Of a DNA stretch of 60,718 nt, positions 25,790-34,435 are shown in pieces; within the stretch, counting starts at the first letter, position 1, and each line of letters opens with the position of its first letter. Under the pieces are notes generated by a model that was not told the DNA's origin, did no database searches, and saw only the letters and a program-made list of their open reading frames with translations. Source of the stretch: DATLBA01 sp035527275. Its GTDB lineage: Bacteria > Planctomycetota > Phycisphaerae > FEN-1346. Position numbers and translations under genes: made by a program. The stretch lies in assembly GCA_035527275.1 (NCBI GenBank), contig DATLBA010000004.1, forward strand, positions 1 to 60,718. Reading direction: 5' to 3'.

Positions 25790-26725
25790 ATGGCCATGAG
25801 CACGTTTCGGGGGCGTGTCAGACTGCTTCGTCTTCCGCTTTTTGTCACGGCCGTCGCCGACGCCGCGGCCGGCTACACCGTGGCGCTCCTGTCGGTGGGC
25901 AATCTCGCCGCATTCGACTGGGGGCTCGTGGGGGTTATCGCCGGCACGTCCACCGGCCTATACCTGTTCGGCATGGTGGAAAACGACCTGGTGGACGTGA
26001 GCCGGGATCGTCTCCTCGGCGCTGCGCGCCCCCTTGTGACAGGCGAAGCCGGAGTCGGCACCGCCGTGTTCTTCCTGGTCTTGACGCTGGTTTTAGCGGG
26101 CGCTTGCACCCTGTATCTGCCCGGTCCGGCGATCCTTTTGGCCATCGCGACCTTCGCCGCCATCAACTTTTACAACATGGGTGGGAAGCGCGGGCCTGCT
26201 TATGTCGCGATGATTGTCATGGGTCTGTGCCGTTTGCTGAACTTCGGGATCGGCGTCGCTGCTGCGGTCGGTATCCCCCGCGGCCGGATCGATTGGGAAC
26301 TGATGCTGCCGACCGGGCCGCTGTGGATCCGGCACGGGCTGGTGCTGTTCTTCGCGGCGGCGATGGTCACCGGCTACAGCATCGCGTCAAGGCGCGGCTA
26401 CAGGGTTTCCAGCCGGCCGTGGCAGGCCGTGTTGGTCTTGACCCTGGTGGGGGGTGTGGGTTTATGGGTCTGTGCCCCGATGCTCGCGTCGCTTGCCCAG
26501 GTTCCCGGCGATGGGTCCGTCGGCGCGGGCGTGCACGTCGTGCCTCCTTTGGCGCGGGTCTTGGCGCTGCTGGTCTTGGTGGCTCTGTGGCCGGGAAGGT
26601 TGTGGTCCGCCGCCGGACCCGAGCGCAAACCCGCCGAGTATTCCCCGTTCATCGAACGGACGCTCTACTGGCTGATCCTGCTGGATGTTGCTTTTGTTCT
26701 CGATGGACTGCTGATGCAGGGCTAG
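25790..26725 (+). CDS. UbiA-like prenyltransferase (EboC-like)
   Basis: 311 residues with about nine membrane helices. The first Asp-rich motif of UbiA enzymes is seen as VENDLVDVSRDRL followed by ARPLVTGEA (NDxxDxxxDR...RP...G). FAAINFYNMGGKRGPAYVAM is the region typical of EboC, the UbiA member of the eustigmatophyte/bacterial ebo cluster. The remaining ebo genes are not here, so the product is unknown; a prenyl transfer onto an aromatic or sugar acceptor is expected. The start is taken as ATG 25790 (a second ATG follows at 25796); no strong ribosome site. Confidence 0.75.
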   Translation: MAMSTFRGRVRLLRLPLFVTAVADAAAGYTVALLSVGNLAAFDWGLVGVIAGTSTGLYLFGMVENDLVDVSRDRLLGAARPLVTGEAGVGTAVFFLVLTLVLAGACTLYLPGPAILLAIATFAAINFYNMGGKRGPAYVAMIVMGLCRLLNFGIGVAAAVGIPRGRIDWELMLPTGPLWIRHGLVLFFAAAMVTGYSIASRRGYRVSSRPWQAVLVLTLVGGVGLWVCAPMLASLAQVPGDGSVGAGVHVVPPLARVLALLVLVALWPGRLWSAAGPERKPAEYSPFIERTLYWLILLDVAFVLDGLLMQG

Positions 26726-28023
26726 GGCGCCGACGGCGTCTCGTGCGAAAACTCATACAGGCGCACCAGCGGCAGTCTGAGAACCACCTCCCACTGGCCA
26801 TCCTCGGTCAGGCGGCTGAGTGTCGTCTCGGCGCTCCGCAGAAAGGTCCGGACGTCTTCCTTGAACGCGGGATCTTTCAAGGCGCGCCGGCGAACGGTTT
26901 GCCCGTCGTCGAGTGTGACCTGGTCGAGGCGTTTGGCGAGTTCGGCTGCCGCCCGTGCCTTGGCCGACCGCGCAGCCAGGAGGCGCGCCTGACCTTCATC
27001 TTCAAGTTGCTCAGGCGGCCGCACTACGCCGCGCGCTTCCAGGACGCCGGCCGCCCAATCGGGCAAGGGAGCCGGGGCGGTCTGCTCCGCAGGACGCACA
27101 AACATCGGCGCCGGCACGCCGTAACCTGTCACCGTCACGCAATCCGTCTTCAAGCGAACGGACAGGCCGTCGATGTTCTCCTCGCGCCAGCCCTCGTCCC
27201 CCGGGCCCATGGTGCAAGTCTCCTTAAGCATCTCAATTATGTCGCGGACCAGCGTCGCCACCCGGACTTCACAAATGCCGTCCGGCATCATGCGGGGCGG
27301 ACCGGCCGGCGGCAGGTGGCGAACGAAGATGTCCAGGCGGGCACGCCGCTCGGAATCCGTCCCAATCAGATCGCCAATTGTGTGGGCCGGGGTCACACGA
27401 ATGGCCTCCAGCCGCGCTCGCATCGCGCCGTAGGCCCGGATGCGGGCGTCGCGCGCGGCCTGGATGCGGCCCGAGGCCCGCACGCGTTCCCATCCCACGG
27501 GAAACATCTCGGGAAGGGTGTCCGGCATCGCGGCTTCGATCCGCCCGACCGCCTCGGGCGACAGGCCTTCCGGCGCACGGCCGCGCCCACTGACACGCAG
27601 GCGCCCGTCCACGGCCCGGTCGCGCAAATCCTCGAGCGCGAAGGGCTCGCCTTCCGGATGCGGGCAGAGGGTGTTCACAGTCCGGATGAGCGCTTCAACG
27701 GAAATCTCAAGGTCCACCTCCGTCACGCCGTCGGAGTAGCATCGCGGCTCGCCGACCGGCCGGGCCGAGCGAAGGAAAAGGCGGAGTTGGATGGACCCCT
27801 CGGCCGTCCGCTCGAGGGCCTCAGCAACTGTCACGTTCTCAGAAAGGCAGGCCGCGCGCACCAGGTCGGCCAGGCGGTTCAGCGCGTCAACCTGAGCCAC
27901 GCGAAAGGAGACGATCTTTTTCTGCCCCTCGGTGTATTCCTGGGCTGGCGCCTGAGTGGAGACCAGCACAACGGCCGCCGACATCGCCAGGAAAAGGAGA
28001 CAGTGTCTGCTCACGTATCTCAT
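26722..28023 (-). CDS. Exported protein with two internal repeat units, LPP20-like
   Basis: 433 residues. The signal peptide MRYVSRHCLLFLAMSAAVVL ends at APAQE. Two similar modules follow: one around GVTEVDLEISVEALIRTVNT and a later one around GICEVRVATLVRDIIEMLKE. Each is followed by a D-G-L/R-x-V/R-x-G-x-G strand (VDGRLRVSGRG and IDGLSVRLKT…TGYG). The alternation of Ala-rich helices and a small beta unit recalls LPP20-type lipoprotein domains, but the match is only by pattern. The first Met is at 28023 with AGAGG 8 bases ahead. Its 3' end overlaps that of the UbiA-like gene by 4 bases. Function unknown. Confidence 0.6.
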   Translation of the reverse strand: MRYVSRHCLLFLAMSAAVVLVSTQAPAQEYTEGQKKIVSFRVAQVDALNRLADLVRAACLSENVTVAEALERTAEGSIQLRLFLRSARPVGEPRCYSDGVTEVDLEISVEALIRTVNTLCPHPEGEPFALEDLRDRAVDGRLRVSGRGRAPEGLSPEAVGRIEAAMPDTLPEMFPVGWERVRASGRIQAARDARIRAYGAMRARLEAIRVTPAHTIGDLIGTDSERRARLDIFVRHLPPAGPPRMMPDGICEVRVATLVRDIIEMLKETCTMGPGDEGWREENIDGLSVRLKTDCVTVTGYGVPAPMFVRPAEQTAPAPLPDWAAGVLEARGVVRPPEQLEDEGQARLLAARSAKARAAAELAKRLDQVTLDDGQTVRRRALKDPAFKEDVRTFLRSAETTLSRLTEDGQWEVVLRLPLVRLYEFSHETPSAP

Positions 28024-28119
28024 CGCAGGGCCTCTTTCTGATGGTCGCCTCCGGGTCCTTGGGGCTCGGTCATTGCCCGAATGGCTCCGGCATGAATTTC
28101 CCTTAGGCGGCATTTTACA

Positions 28120-29241
28120 TCAGGCTTTTTTCCGGGGGCGCCTTTTCTGTTTTGCGGCCTTGGGGCTCGGCTCGGTCTTCAACTTGACCTCAGCGCCACC
28201 CTTTGCGTGTGAGCGGTAAATGCCGTCCAGGATCGCCGTGACCTGCAGCGTCTCCTCCGGCGGAACGGGGACGGGCTTGTTTTTTTCGATGGCCTCGATG
28301 AAAGCGATGATCGCCGCACCGTGGGCCTTCGGTTTCTCGAAGTCCTCGAGTTGGCTGACCCGGATGATTCCGTGCTCTTGGGTCATGACCTTGCCCTCCT
28401 GGACGTCGACGCCGCCCCGCGTGCCGCAGATCATCACCTTGTGGATGTCGCCCTCGACCATATTAAGGAGAAACGACGTCTCCAGGACCAGCACGGCGCC
28501 ATTTTCGAAGCGAACGAGGCCGACAGCGAAGTCTTCGACATTGAACTCCTTGCCGTCGCGCTTCCAGTTGCCCCAGCCGGGCTGATTGGCGACGTGCTTG
28601 AGGTTCGCAAGTTTCGTCGGCGCCGTGCCGCAGACCGACACCGGCGTCGGAAACCCCATCATCCAAAGCGTCAGGTCGAGGACGTGGACGCCGAGGTCGA
28701 TGAGCGGCCCGCCGCCGGAGAGTTCCTTCTTGAGGAACCCGCCCCATCCGGGGGCGCCGCGCCGGCGGAGCATGCTGGCCCGGGCGTAATAAAAGTCGCC
28801 GAGCATCCCGGCGTCGATATATCTCTTGAGCGCCTGGTTCTTGCCCTCGAAGCGCATGTGCTGGCCGGTCATGAGTTTTTTGCCGGCTTTGTCGCGAGCC
28901 TCAATGAGTTGGCGCACCGCACCGGGGGTCGGCGCAAGCGGTTTCTCGCAATAGACGTGGCAGCCGGCCTTGAATCCTGCGAGGGCGGCCGGGGCGTGAA
29001 ACATGTTTGGCGTCGCGACGTCCACGACGTCGAGGTCCACCGCCCGGAACATCTTCCTGTAGTCCTCGAAGACGTTCGGGATGCCCTGCTCCTCGGCCAG
29101 GCTCTCGGCCGCCTCGCGGCGGATGTCGCACGCGGCGACCAGTTCCACACGCCCCTGGTCCCGCAGGGCGGTCCACCCGTTCATGTGGGCCCAGCGCATG
29201 ATGCCCCCGGTTCCAATCAGCCCGATTCGAAACGGCCTCAC
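28120..29241 (-). CDS. Gfo/Idh/MocA family NAD(P)-dependent oxidoreductase
   Basis: 373 residues from GTG 29241 (AAAGGGGA upstream). The Rossmann start is RPFRIGLIGTGGIMRWAHMN, then VDVATPNMFHAP and CEKPLAPTPGAVRQL (the EKP motif of the family). A C-terminal domain with SGGGPLIDLGVHVLDLTLWM follows. These enzymes oxidise or reduce sugar-like substrates; the substrate cannot be told. It lies after a relic of pyrD and a DUF4432 (aldose-epimerase-like) gene on the same strand, so a carbohydrate role fits. The protein ends in a basic KKRRPRKKA tail. Confidence 0.88.
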   Translation of the reverse strand: MRPFRIGLIGTGGIMRWAHMNGWTALRDQGRVELVAACDIRREAAESLAEEQGIPNVFEDYRKMFRAVDLDVVDVATPNMFHAPAALAGFKAGCHVYCEKPLAPTPGAVRQLIEARDKAGKKLMTGQHMRFEGKNQALKRYIDAGMLGDFYYARASMLRRRGAPGWGGFLKKELSGGGPLIDLGVHVLDLTLWMMGFPTPVSVCGTAPTKLANLKHVANQPGWGNWKRDGKEFNVEDFAVGLVRFENGAVLVLETSFLLNMVEGDIHKVMICGTRGGVDVQEGKVMTQEHGIIRVSQLEDFEKPKAHGAAIIAFIEAIEKNKPVPVPPEETLQVTAILDGIYRSHAKGGAEVKLKTEPSPKAAKQKRRPRKKA

Positions 29242-29258
29242 AGCGTCCCCTTTCCGTG

Positions 29259-29510
29259 TCACGTGACGTCGAGGGTGCCGACGAGGTCGCGCGGGCTCCC
29301 GCAGCCCAACCTCCGAAGCGCCTCACCCAACCCCTCGACCAGTTCTCTTCCTGTTTCCGGATTGATGAAGTTCACCGTTCCGACGGCGACGCAGGTCGCC
29401 CCCGCGCGGAGGAACTCCAAGACGTCCTCGACGAACTGGATGCCGCCGAGACCCATGATCGCGATGCCGCGCGGCCCCGCGACCTCTTCCCACACGCGGT
29501 TAACATACCT
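29259..29510 (-). pseudogene. Duplicated 3' fragment of pyrD
   Basis: Encodes VWEEVAGPRGIAIMGLGGIQ and on to NFINPETGRELVEGLGEALR, differing from the last about 85 residues of PyrD (30727-31674) by only a few residues. Nucleotide identity is very high over about 230 bases (29277-29499 versus 30754-30976, offset 1477), then vanishes near the sequence CACACGCGG. It lacks the flavin-binding half and any start, so it is a relic. Together with the intact pyrD it forms direct repeats around the DUF4432 gene. Confidence 0.85.
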
Positions 29511-29577
29511 CATCGCGACGATCTCCCGCGCGTCTCGACACGGGACCGGCGTCGGCCACCGTTTCATCGTGCGCGGC

Positions 29578-30657
29578 TCACACTGCGCCCTGGATGGCCG
29601 CCTCCAGGTCCTCAAGTTCCTCCGTCCCGAGGTGAACGCGGATCGTCACACCCGCCTCGAACGATTCGCCCGGCGCCAGCAGCGGCATCAGGCCTCGCTT
29701 GCGAAGTTCGGCTCGCGGCAGCAAGGGCGCGTTACACGGCTCAATGCCCAGGACGTAGGTCCCCTGGCCTATCATCTTCCATTGGGTTAGATAGCCAAGA
29801 GTCGCCTTGGGCCACTCGAGCGAGATAGCGAAGCCGGCGTCGAGTCCCGGATTCACCAAGGCCGCGCGGCACAGGCCGTCGGCCCCCGCAATCGGCTCGA
29901 TTCCGTACACCTGCTCCTTGAAGCCAGGCGTCGGCGGGCCCATTCGGGTATGGCTGTCGAGCCCAGAGGCGGCGTGGTCGGTAAGCGGCGTCACCGATTC
30001 GGCGTGGACCAGCATGCGGCTCTCCTCAGACACCAAAGGCCAGCCCAGGTTCACGTGATACAAGAGCATCGCCGTGCTCTCTTCGTATCCGACGTTGGTG
30101 ACGCGATCGGCGATGGCAATGGCCCGCGACCCCATCACGGTCGAGATCGTCCGTTCCAGGACAAGGGTCGGCTTGAAGACCTGGGCCTCCGTCATTCGGC
30201 CGCGGATACGGATACGGTACTCGTCGCCTTCCCAGTGGCGCTCGACCCCCCCTTCGGTCGCCGAGAGGTGGGCCGCCCGCCCGTGCAGGCCCCACGACTC
30301 GTCCGCCTCGGTGTCCGGGAACCCAAAATGCCGCAGCCCGCACGTCGTCAGGAGCCCCGCGTAGAACGACCGCAGCCAACCCAGCCCGTCCGGCTCATAG
30401 CGCTCCGGCCGCACAGGCCCCGTGCTGGATTCCCAAGCGAACGCGCGCCCCGCAAACCGAGCGGCGCCGATATCCAGACACCGGTCTGGAAGAACCGTGA
30501 ACTGAAGGCCCGAACCGGTCCAGACGTCGATGCCGCGCATCCCGCGCGCGGGGCCGTCGTCGAAGACAAACGCCCGCGCGCCGGCCACCTGATCCATCCG
30601 ACCGACGCGCTCCGTCAACTCGGCACGACTTAGCGACCGGCCAAAAAGATTTGCCAT
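29578..30657 (-). CDS. DUF4432 family aldose-1-epimerase-like protein
   Basis: 359 residues. Family features: GIDVWTGSGLQFTVLPDRCL (D-R-C-L-D motif), SFYAGLLTTCGLRHFG, ESWGLHGRAAHLSA, YHVNLGWPLV and LGIEPCNAPL. The fold is the galactose-mutarotase beta-sandwich, with His and Glu placed like epimerase catalytic residues. It probably acts on a free sugar. It sits between pyrD and a duplicated pyrD 3' end, suggesting that it was inserted or that the duplication created the second flank. GGGAG lies 7 bases ahead of the ATG at 30657. Confidence 0.8.
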   Translation of the reverse strand: MANLFGRSLSRAELTERVGRMDQVAGARAFVFDDGPARGMRGIDVWTGSGLQFTVLPDRCLDIGAARFAGRAFAWESSTGPVRPERYEPDGLGWLRSFYAGLLTTCGLRHFGFPDTEADESWGLHGRAAHLSATEGGVERHWEGDEYRIRIRGRMTEAQVFKPTLVLERTISTVMGSRAIAIADRVTNVGYEESTAMLLYHVNLGWPLVSEESRMLVHAESVTPLTDHAASGLDSHTRMGPPTPGFKEQVYGIEPIAGADGLCRAALVNPGLDAGFAISLEWPKATLGYLTQWKMIGQGTYVLGIEPCNAPLLPRAELRKRGLMPLLAPGESFEAGVTIRVHLGTEELEDLEAAIQGAV

Positions 30658-30726
30658 CGCCATACTCCCATCCTCGGTCCATGTCGGCCTGCTGGGCCAG
30701 GGGGGACCGCTAACGCGGTCACCCGC

Positions 30727-31674
30727 CTACGTCTTTCCCCCGGCCTCCAGGGCGCCGACGAGGTCGCGCGGGCTGCGGCAGCCCAGCTTCCGAAGCGCCT
30801 CACCCAGCCCCTCGACCAGTTCTCTTCCTGTTTCCGGATTGATGAAGTTCGCCGTTCCGACGGCGACGCAGGTCGCCCCCGCGCGGAGGAACTCCAAGAC
30901 GTCCTCGACGAACTGGATGCCGCCGAGACCCATGATCGCGACGCCGCGCGGCCCCGCGACCTCTTCCCACACGCGGCGAACCATGTAGAGGGCAACCGGC
31001 TTAATGGCCGGGCCCGACAGGCCGCCCGTCACGTTGGTCAGCACCGGGCGCCCGGTCCACGGATCAACCGCGAGCCCGCGCAGCGTGTTGATGAGGCTGA
31101 GGGCGTCGGCGCCCGCGTCCACTGCCGCGCGGGCCATGGACGCAATATCCGTCACGTTCGGGCTAAGTTTCACGATGAGCGTGGCGCGCGAGACCTCCTG
31201 CCGCGCCGCTTCCACGAGCCCGGCCAGAAGGCGGGCGTCCACGCCGAATTCCATCCCACCCTTTTCGACGTTCGGGCACGAGACGTTCAGTTCAATCCCG
31301 GCGACGTCCGTAGCGGCGTCCAGCGCGCGGGCCGCCTCCACGTATTCTTCCTGCGTCGAGCCGGCTACGCTGACAATCACCGGGACGTCGTATTGTGCGA
31401 GGGCCGGCAGTTTTTCGTTCAGGAACGCTTCCAGGCCGACGTTCGCCAGGCCGATGGCGTTGAGCATCCCGGCCCGCGTTTCCGCCAGTCGCGGAGGCGG
31501 GTGGCCCTCACAGGGCGCGAGGGTGATGGATTTTGTGACAATCGCCCCCAGAATCGACGGGTCGAAGAACGCCGCAAGTTCCTCGCCATACCCCGAGCAG
31601 CCGGAGGCCGTCGCAATCGGATTCTTCATCCGAATCCTGCCGACCGTCACGCTGAGGTCCACCTTATCGCTCAT
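30727..31674 (-). CDS. pyrD: Dihydroorotate dehydrogenase B, catalytic subunit
   Basis: 315 residues. FMN barrel: NPIATASGCSGYGEELAAFF, NVSCPNVEKGG with the class-1B catalytic Cys, LIVKLSPNVTDI, SLINTLRGLAVDPWTGRP (active-site loop) and GLGGIQFVEDVLEFLRAGA near the end. Oxidises dihydroorotate to orotate in pyrimidine synthesis, passing electrons to PyrK and NAD. The ATG overlaps the pyrK stop (ATGA), so the two are coupled. The last about 230 bases are duplicated at 29259-29510. Confidence 0.95.
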   Translation of the reverse strand: MSDKVDLSVTVGRIRMKNPIATASGCSGYGEELAAFFDPSILGAIVTKSITLAPCEGHPPPRLAETRAGMLNAIGLANVGLEAFLNEKLPALAQYDVPVIVSVAGSTQEEYVEAARALDAATDVAGIELNVSCPNVEKGGMEFGVDARLLAGLVEAARQEVSRATLIVKLSPNVTDIASMARAAVDAGADALSLINTLRGLAVDPWTGRPVLTNVTGGLSGPAIKPVALYMVRRVWEEVAGPRGVAIMGLGGIQFVEDVLEFLRAGATCVAVGTANFINPETGRELVEGLGEALRKLGCRSPRDLVGALEAGGKT

Positions 31675-32663
31675 GTTTCGTCCCAGATCATTTCGCGTGC
31701 GTCCACCACAGGTCCGTCGCGGCAGGTAAGAAAGTAAGTCCATCCCTTGTTGCTCGCGGGGTCACGCCGCTTGGCCACACAGGACAGGCACACGCCGACA
31801 CCGCAGCCCATGTATCGCTCGAGCGAAACTTGGCAGGGCAGGTCATGGGCCTCGGCCAGTTTCGCCAGGGCCTTCAGCATCGGCTCCGGCCCACAGCCGT
31901 ACAGGGCCGGCGGCCGGCCGTTCCACCCCTCGCCAAGCCAAGTCTCGAGTGCCGCCGTCACCGGCCCGCCAAACCCCGCGCTGCCGTCGTCGGTCGCAAG
32001 AACGGTCGGAATGCCGGCGGCGGCGAATTCCTCGATGGCCTCGGTCGCTTCCGGCCGGTCGCGCGTGGCGGCCGGCGGCGTGCGAAAGGTGACCGGCATA
32101 GCCGCGGCAGTCGGGCAACCGAAAAACGATAGGCATGGTTTGCCGAGGGCCGCCAGGCGGTCGGCCAGGCCGAGAATCGGCGCAAGGCCGCATCCGCCGC
32201 TCACGAGCACGCATAGCCGCTCGTCCGTCGGCGGCGTAAAGTAAGTACCCAGCGGCCCGACGACGTCCAGCGCAGCGCCGACCGGCTGCTCCTGTAGGAA
32301 TCGCGAGCCCGCGCCCCGGCGCTGAACCAGCAAAATCAGCCGCACCCGGTCGCCTTCTCGCCGTATGCGCGAGATGCTATAAGGGCGGCGCACAATCGGA
32401 CCCGGCTGGGCAAGTTCCAGGCCTTCCGTCCGCGGCCAGACGCTTTCGCCGTCGAGGACGCGGCCGTCCGTAGCGGCGGGTGCGTGCTCGTCAGGCATGC
32501 AAAGGACGTTGACGAACTGGCCGGGCAGACTTCGCCAGTCGGCGGGAGCCTCCAGGGTCAGCCAGACGAACTCACGTCCCGCGTGGCGGCGGTCCAAAAC
32601 CGGCAACTTGAGCCGCCGCGCCGGCAAGACGTTCACGTTACCTGTGGCCGCATCGGCCTTCAT
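31671..32663 (-). CDS. pyrK: Dihydroorotate dehydrogenase B, electron transfer subunit
   Basis: 330 residues. FAD-binding RRPYSISRI, a NAD-binding region VLVSGGCGLAPILGLADRLA, and the C-terminal [2Fe-2S] motif CGVGVCLSCVAKR with a further TCRDGPVV. It is longer than average for PyrK because of an insert after PGQFVNVLCMPDE (residues about 60-85). It moves electrons from PyrD to NAD+. Start: ATG 32663 (AAGG upstream) or the GTG at 32669. First gene of the pyrK-pyrD pair; a gene-free region of 400 bases lies upstream. Confidence 0.93.
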   Translation of the reverse strand: MKADAATGNVNVLPARRLKLPVLDRRHAGREFVWLTLEAPADWRSLPGQFVNVLCMPDEHAPAATDGRVLDGESVWPRTEGLELAQPGPIVRRPYSISRIRREGDRVRLILLVQRRGAGSRFLQEQPVGAALDVVGPLGTYFTPPTDERLCVLVSGGCGLAPILGLADRLAALGKPCLSFFGCPTAAAMPVTFRTPPAATRDRPEATEAIEEFAAAGIPTVLATDDGSAGFGGPVTAALETWLGEGWNGRPPALYGCGPEPMLKALAKLAEAHDLPCQVSLERYMGCGVGVCLSCVAKRRDPASNKGWTYFLTCRDGPVVDAREMIWDET

Positions 32664-32780
32664 GCGCACTTACCTTAACACCGCCCTGGCACTTGTGCGC
32701 ACGGATTATGCGTTGCGTGGCGGGCGATTCAAGCCTTTTCCCCGTGGAGCCGCGAATCGCACAGGCGCGGTGGCCCGTAT

Positions 32781-32796
32781 GGGTGTGACTCTTTTT
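32781..32796. repeat. 16-base dispersed motif, copy 2
   Basis: GGGTGTGACTCTTTTT, identical to 3253-3268. Confidence 0.4.
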
Positions 32797-32866
32797 CTGG
32801 CGGCGATCTGCCGTCACTGGTTTGAGGCGGCTTCCAGCCGCCTTGCCGCCGCGGAGCGGCGAATAG

Positions 32867-32891
32867 GCCGGGGCCTTTGGCCCCGGCTTTT
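32867..32891 (+). terminator. Intrinsic-terminator-like hairpin
   Basis: GCCGGGGCC-TTT-GGCCCCGGC followed by TTTT. A 9-base-pair GC stem with a 3-base loop. It is oriented for the plus strand, yet no plus-strand gene ends nearby; it would stop transcription arriving from within the region (antisense to pyrK) or insulate rimO. Confidence 0.5.
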
Positions 32892-33060
32892 CGGGGCGAG
32901 AGACCCGTCTTCTTTTTTCCCGCCGTGGCCCGCCTGCGGCGGGCAAAGGCCCATAAAATGGGCCTCAGCAAGCCTGCCATAATCCGTGGTCACACCGACC
33001 GGATGGTGTGTGACCGTTTCTGCTTTACAGTTATGTGTCAGCGGGCTAGATTGCGTCGCC

Positions 33061-34434
33061 ATGAATGCGCCGGACCAGCCGACGGTCGCGCTTGTCAGCC
33101 TCGGATGCCCGAAGAATCTCGTGGACTCCGAGCGGATGTTGGCCGCCCTTGCGCTCGACGGTTTTATCGTGACCGACTCGCCGGACGGCGCGGACGTGGC
33201 GGTGGTCAACACGTGCGCGTTTATCGACCTAGCCCGGGCGGAAACGGATGCCTGCGTTGACGAACTCGAGGCGCTCAAGCGTGCTGGCCGCCTGAAGCGC
33301 ATCATCGTGGCGGGGTGCATGGCCCAGCGATACGGCGCGGAGGTTCTCGAACGGCATCCGAGGGTGGATGCGGTGGTCGGTCTTGCGGAGCGAGATCGTT
33401 TGGCGGCGGCGGTGCGGGCAGCACTGGGGCGCCGGGGCCGGAAAGGGCCCCTCGTTCGCGTCGGACCGCACGCTCCGACGGCGCCCGACGACCGCGAACG
33501 CCTGCGCCTGACGCCGCGCCATTATGCCTATTTGCGCATCAGCGAGGGGTGCGACAACCGCTGCGCCTACTGTGCGATTCCGGACATCCGCGGGCCGCTG
33601 CGGAGCAAGCCGCCGGAAGCGGTCCTGGCCGAGGCGCAGGAACTCGTGGCCGACGGGGCCAAGGAACTCATCCTCATCGGCCAGGACACGACGGCCTACG
33701 GGCGCGACCTTCCGGGTGGCTGGACGCTGGCGCGGCTTCTCGCGGAACTGCGCGACCGTGCGGGCGCCGAGTGGATTCGCCTCATGTACACGCATCCGGC
33801 GTCGTTCAGCGAAGAGGTTATCGCGGAACTGGGGCGCGGCCTGCCGGTGGCGCCATACGTGGACCTGCCGCTTCAGCACGTCAACTCGGCGATTCTTCGG
33901 AGCATGGGCCGGGGCGTGGCACGACCCGAGATCGAGCGGCTCATTGGGAGGCTCCGCGAAGCCGCACCGGACCTTGCGATCCGCACGACGTTCATCGTCG
34001 GCTATCCTGGAGAGACGGAGGAAGCGTTTGAGGAACTCGTCTCGTTTGTCGAGAAAGTTCGCTTTGACCACGTGGGGGTATTTTTGTACAGTCCTGAGGC
34101 CGGGACGCGGGCGGCCGAGTTGCCGCATCAGGTGCCGCAGTCCGGCCGGCGGGCGCGGTGGGAGCGACTGATGTGCGTGTGCGAGCGACTGGCGCACGAT
34201 GCGGCCGCGAGAGACGTGGGCCGCACCATGCGCGTCCGTGTGGACGGACGGGCCCCCGTGCCCGGTCGCCTGGCGGCAAGGCACGCGGGGCTTGCGCCCG
34301 AGGTGGACCCTGTGGTCCTGCTACCGGAGGGGGCAGCGGCAGTGGGCGAGACGGTGACGGTCCGAATCGTCGCCGCGGAAGGATACGATACGGTGGGCGA
34401 GGTGATTAGAGCCCCGAGCGGGGCGCAAGGTTAG
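33061..34434 (+). CDS. rimO: Ribosomal protein S12 methylthiotransferase RimO
   Basis: 457 residues. The N-terminal UPF0004 domain has VSLGCPKNLVDSERML, VNTCAFIDLARAETD and VAGCMAQRY (three Cys of the auxiliary cluster). The radical SAM triad follows in ISEGCDNRCAYCAIPDIRGP, then VDLPLQHVNSAILRSMGRG and a C-terminal TRAM domain. CPKNLVD and the D-x2-S form identify RimO rather than MiaB. It methylthiolates Asp of ribosomal protein S12. One base separates its stop from pgsA. Confidence 0.93.
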   Translation: MNAPDQPTVALVSLGCPKNLVDSERMLAALALDGFIVTDSPDGADVAVVNTCAFIDLARAETDACVDELEALKRAGRLKRIIVAGCMAQRYGAEVLERHPRVDAVVGLAERDRLAAAVRAALGRRGRKGPLVRVGPHAPTAPDDRERLRLTPRHYAYLRISEGCDNRCAYCAIPDIRGPLRSKPPEAVLAEAQELVADGAKELILIGQDTTAYGRDLPGGWTLARLLAELRDRAGAEWIRLMYTHPASFSEEVIAELGRGLPVAPYVDLPLQHVNSAILRSMGRGVARPEIERLIGRLREAAPDLAIRTTFIVGYPGETEEAFEELVSFVEKVRFDHVGVFLYSPEAGTRAAELPHQVPQSGRRARWERLMCVCERLAHDAAARDVGRTMRVRVDGRAPVPGRLAARHAGLAPEVDPVVLLPEGAAAVGETVTVRIVAAEGYDTVGEVIRAPSGAQG

Positions 34435-34435
34435 G

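Larger units (their letters stand above)
32664..33060. other. Gene-free region with hairpins between pyrK and rimO
   Basis: Divergent upstream region of pyrK and rimO. It contains the 16-base motif copy 2 (32781-32796), a hairpin GGCGGC-TTCCA-GCCGCC at 32826-32842, a terminator-like stem at 32867-32891 and an inverted GGCCCAT/ATGGGCC near 32950. No coding region is supported. Confidence 0.5.

Noticed and set aside
25204..28041. 945-codon plus-strand open frame
   Set aside because: It crosses cmk, the UbiA-like gene and the exported protein in other frames and strands. All of these have clear motifs, so the frame is non-coding.
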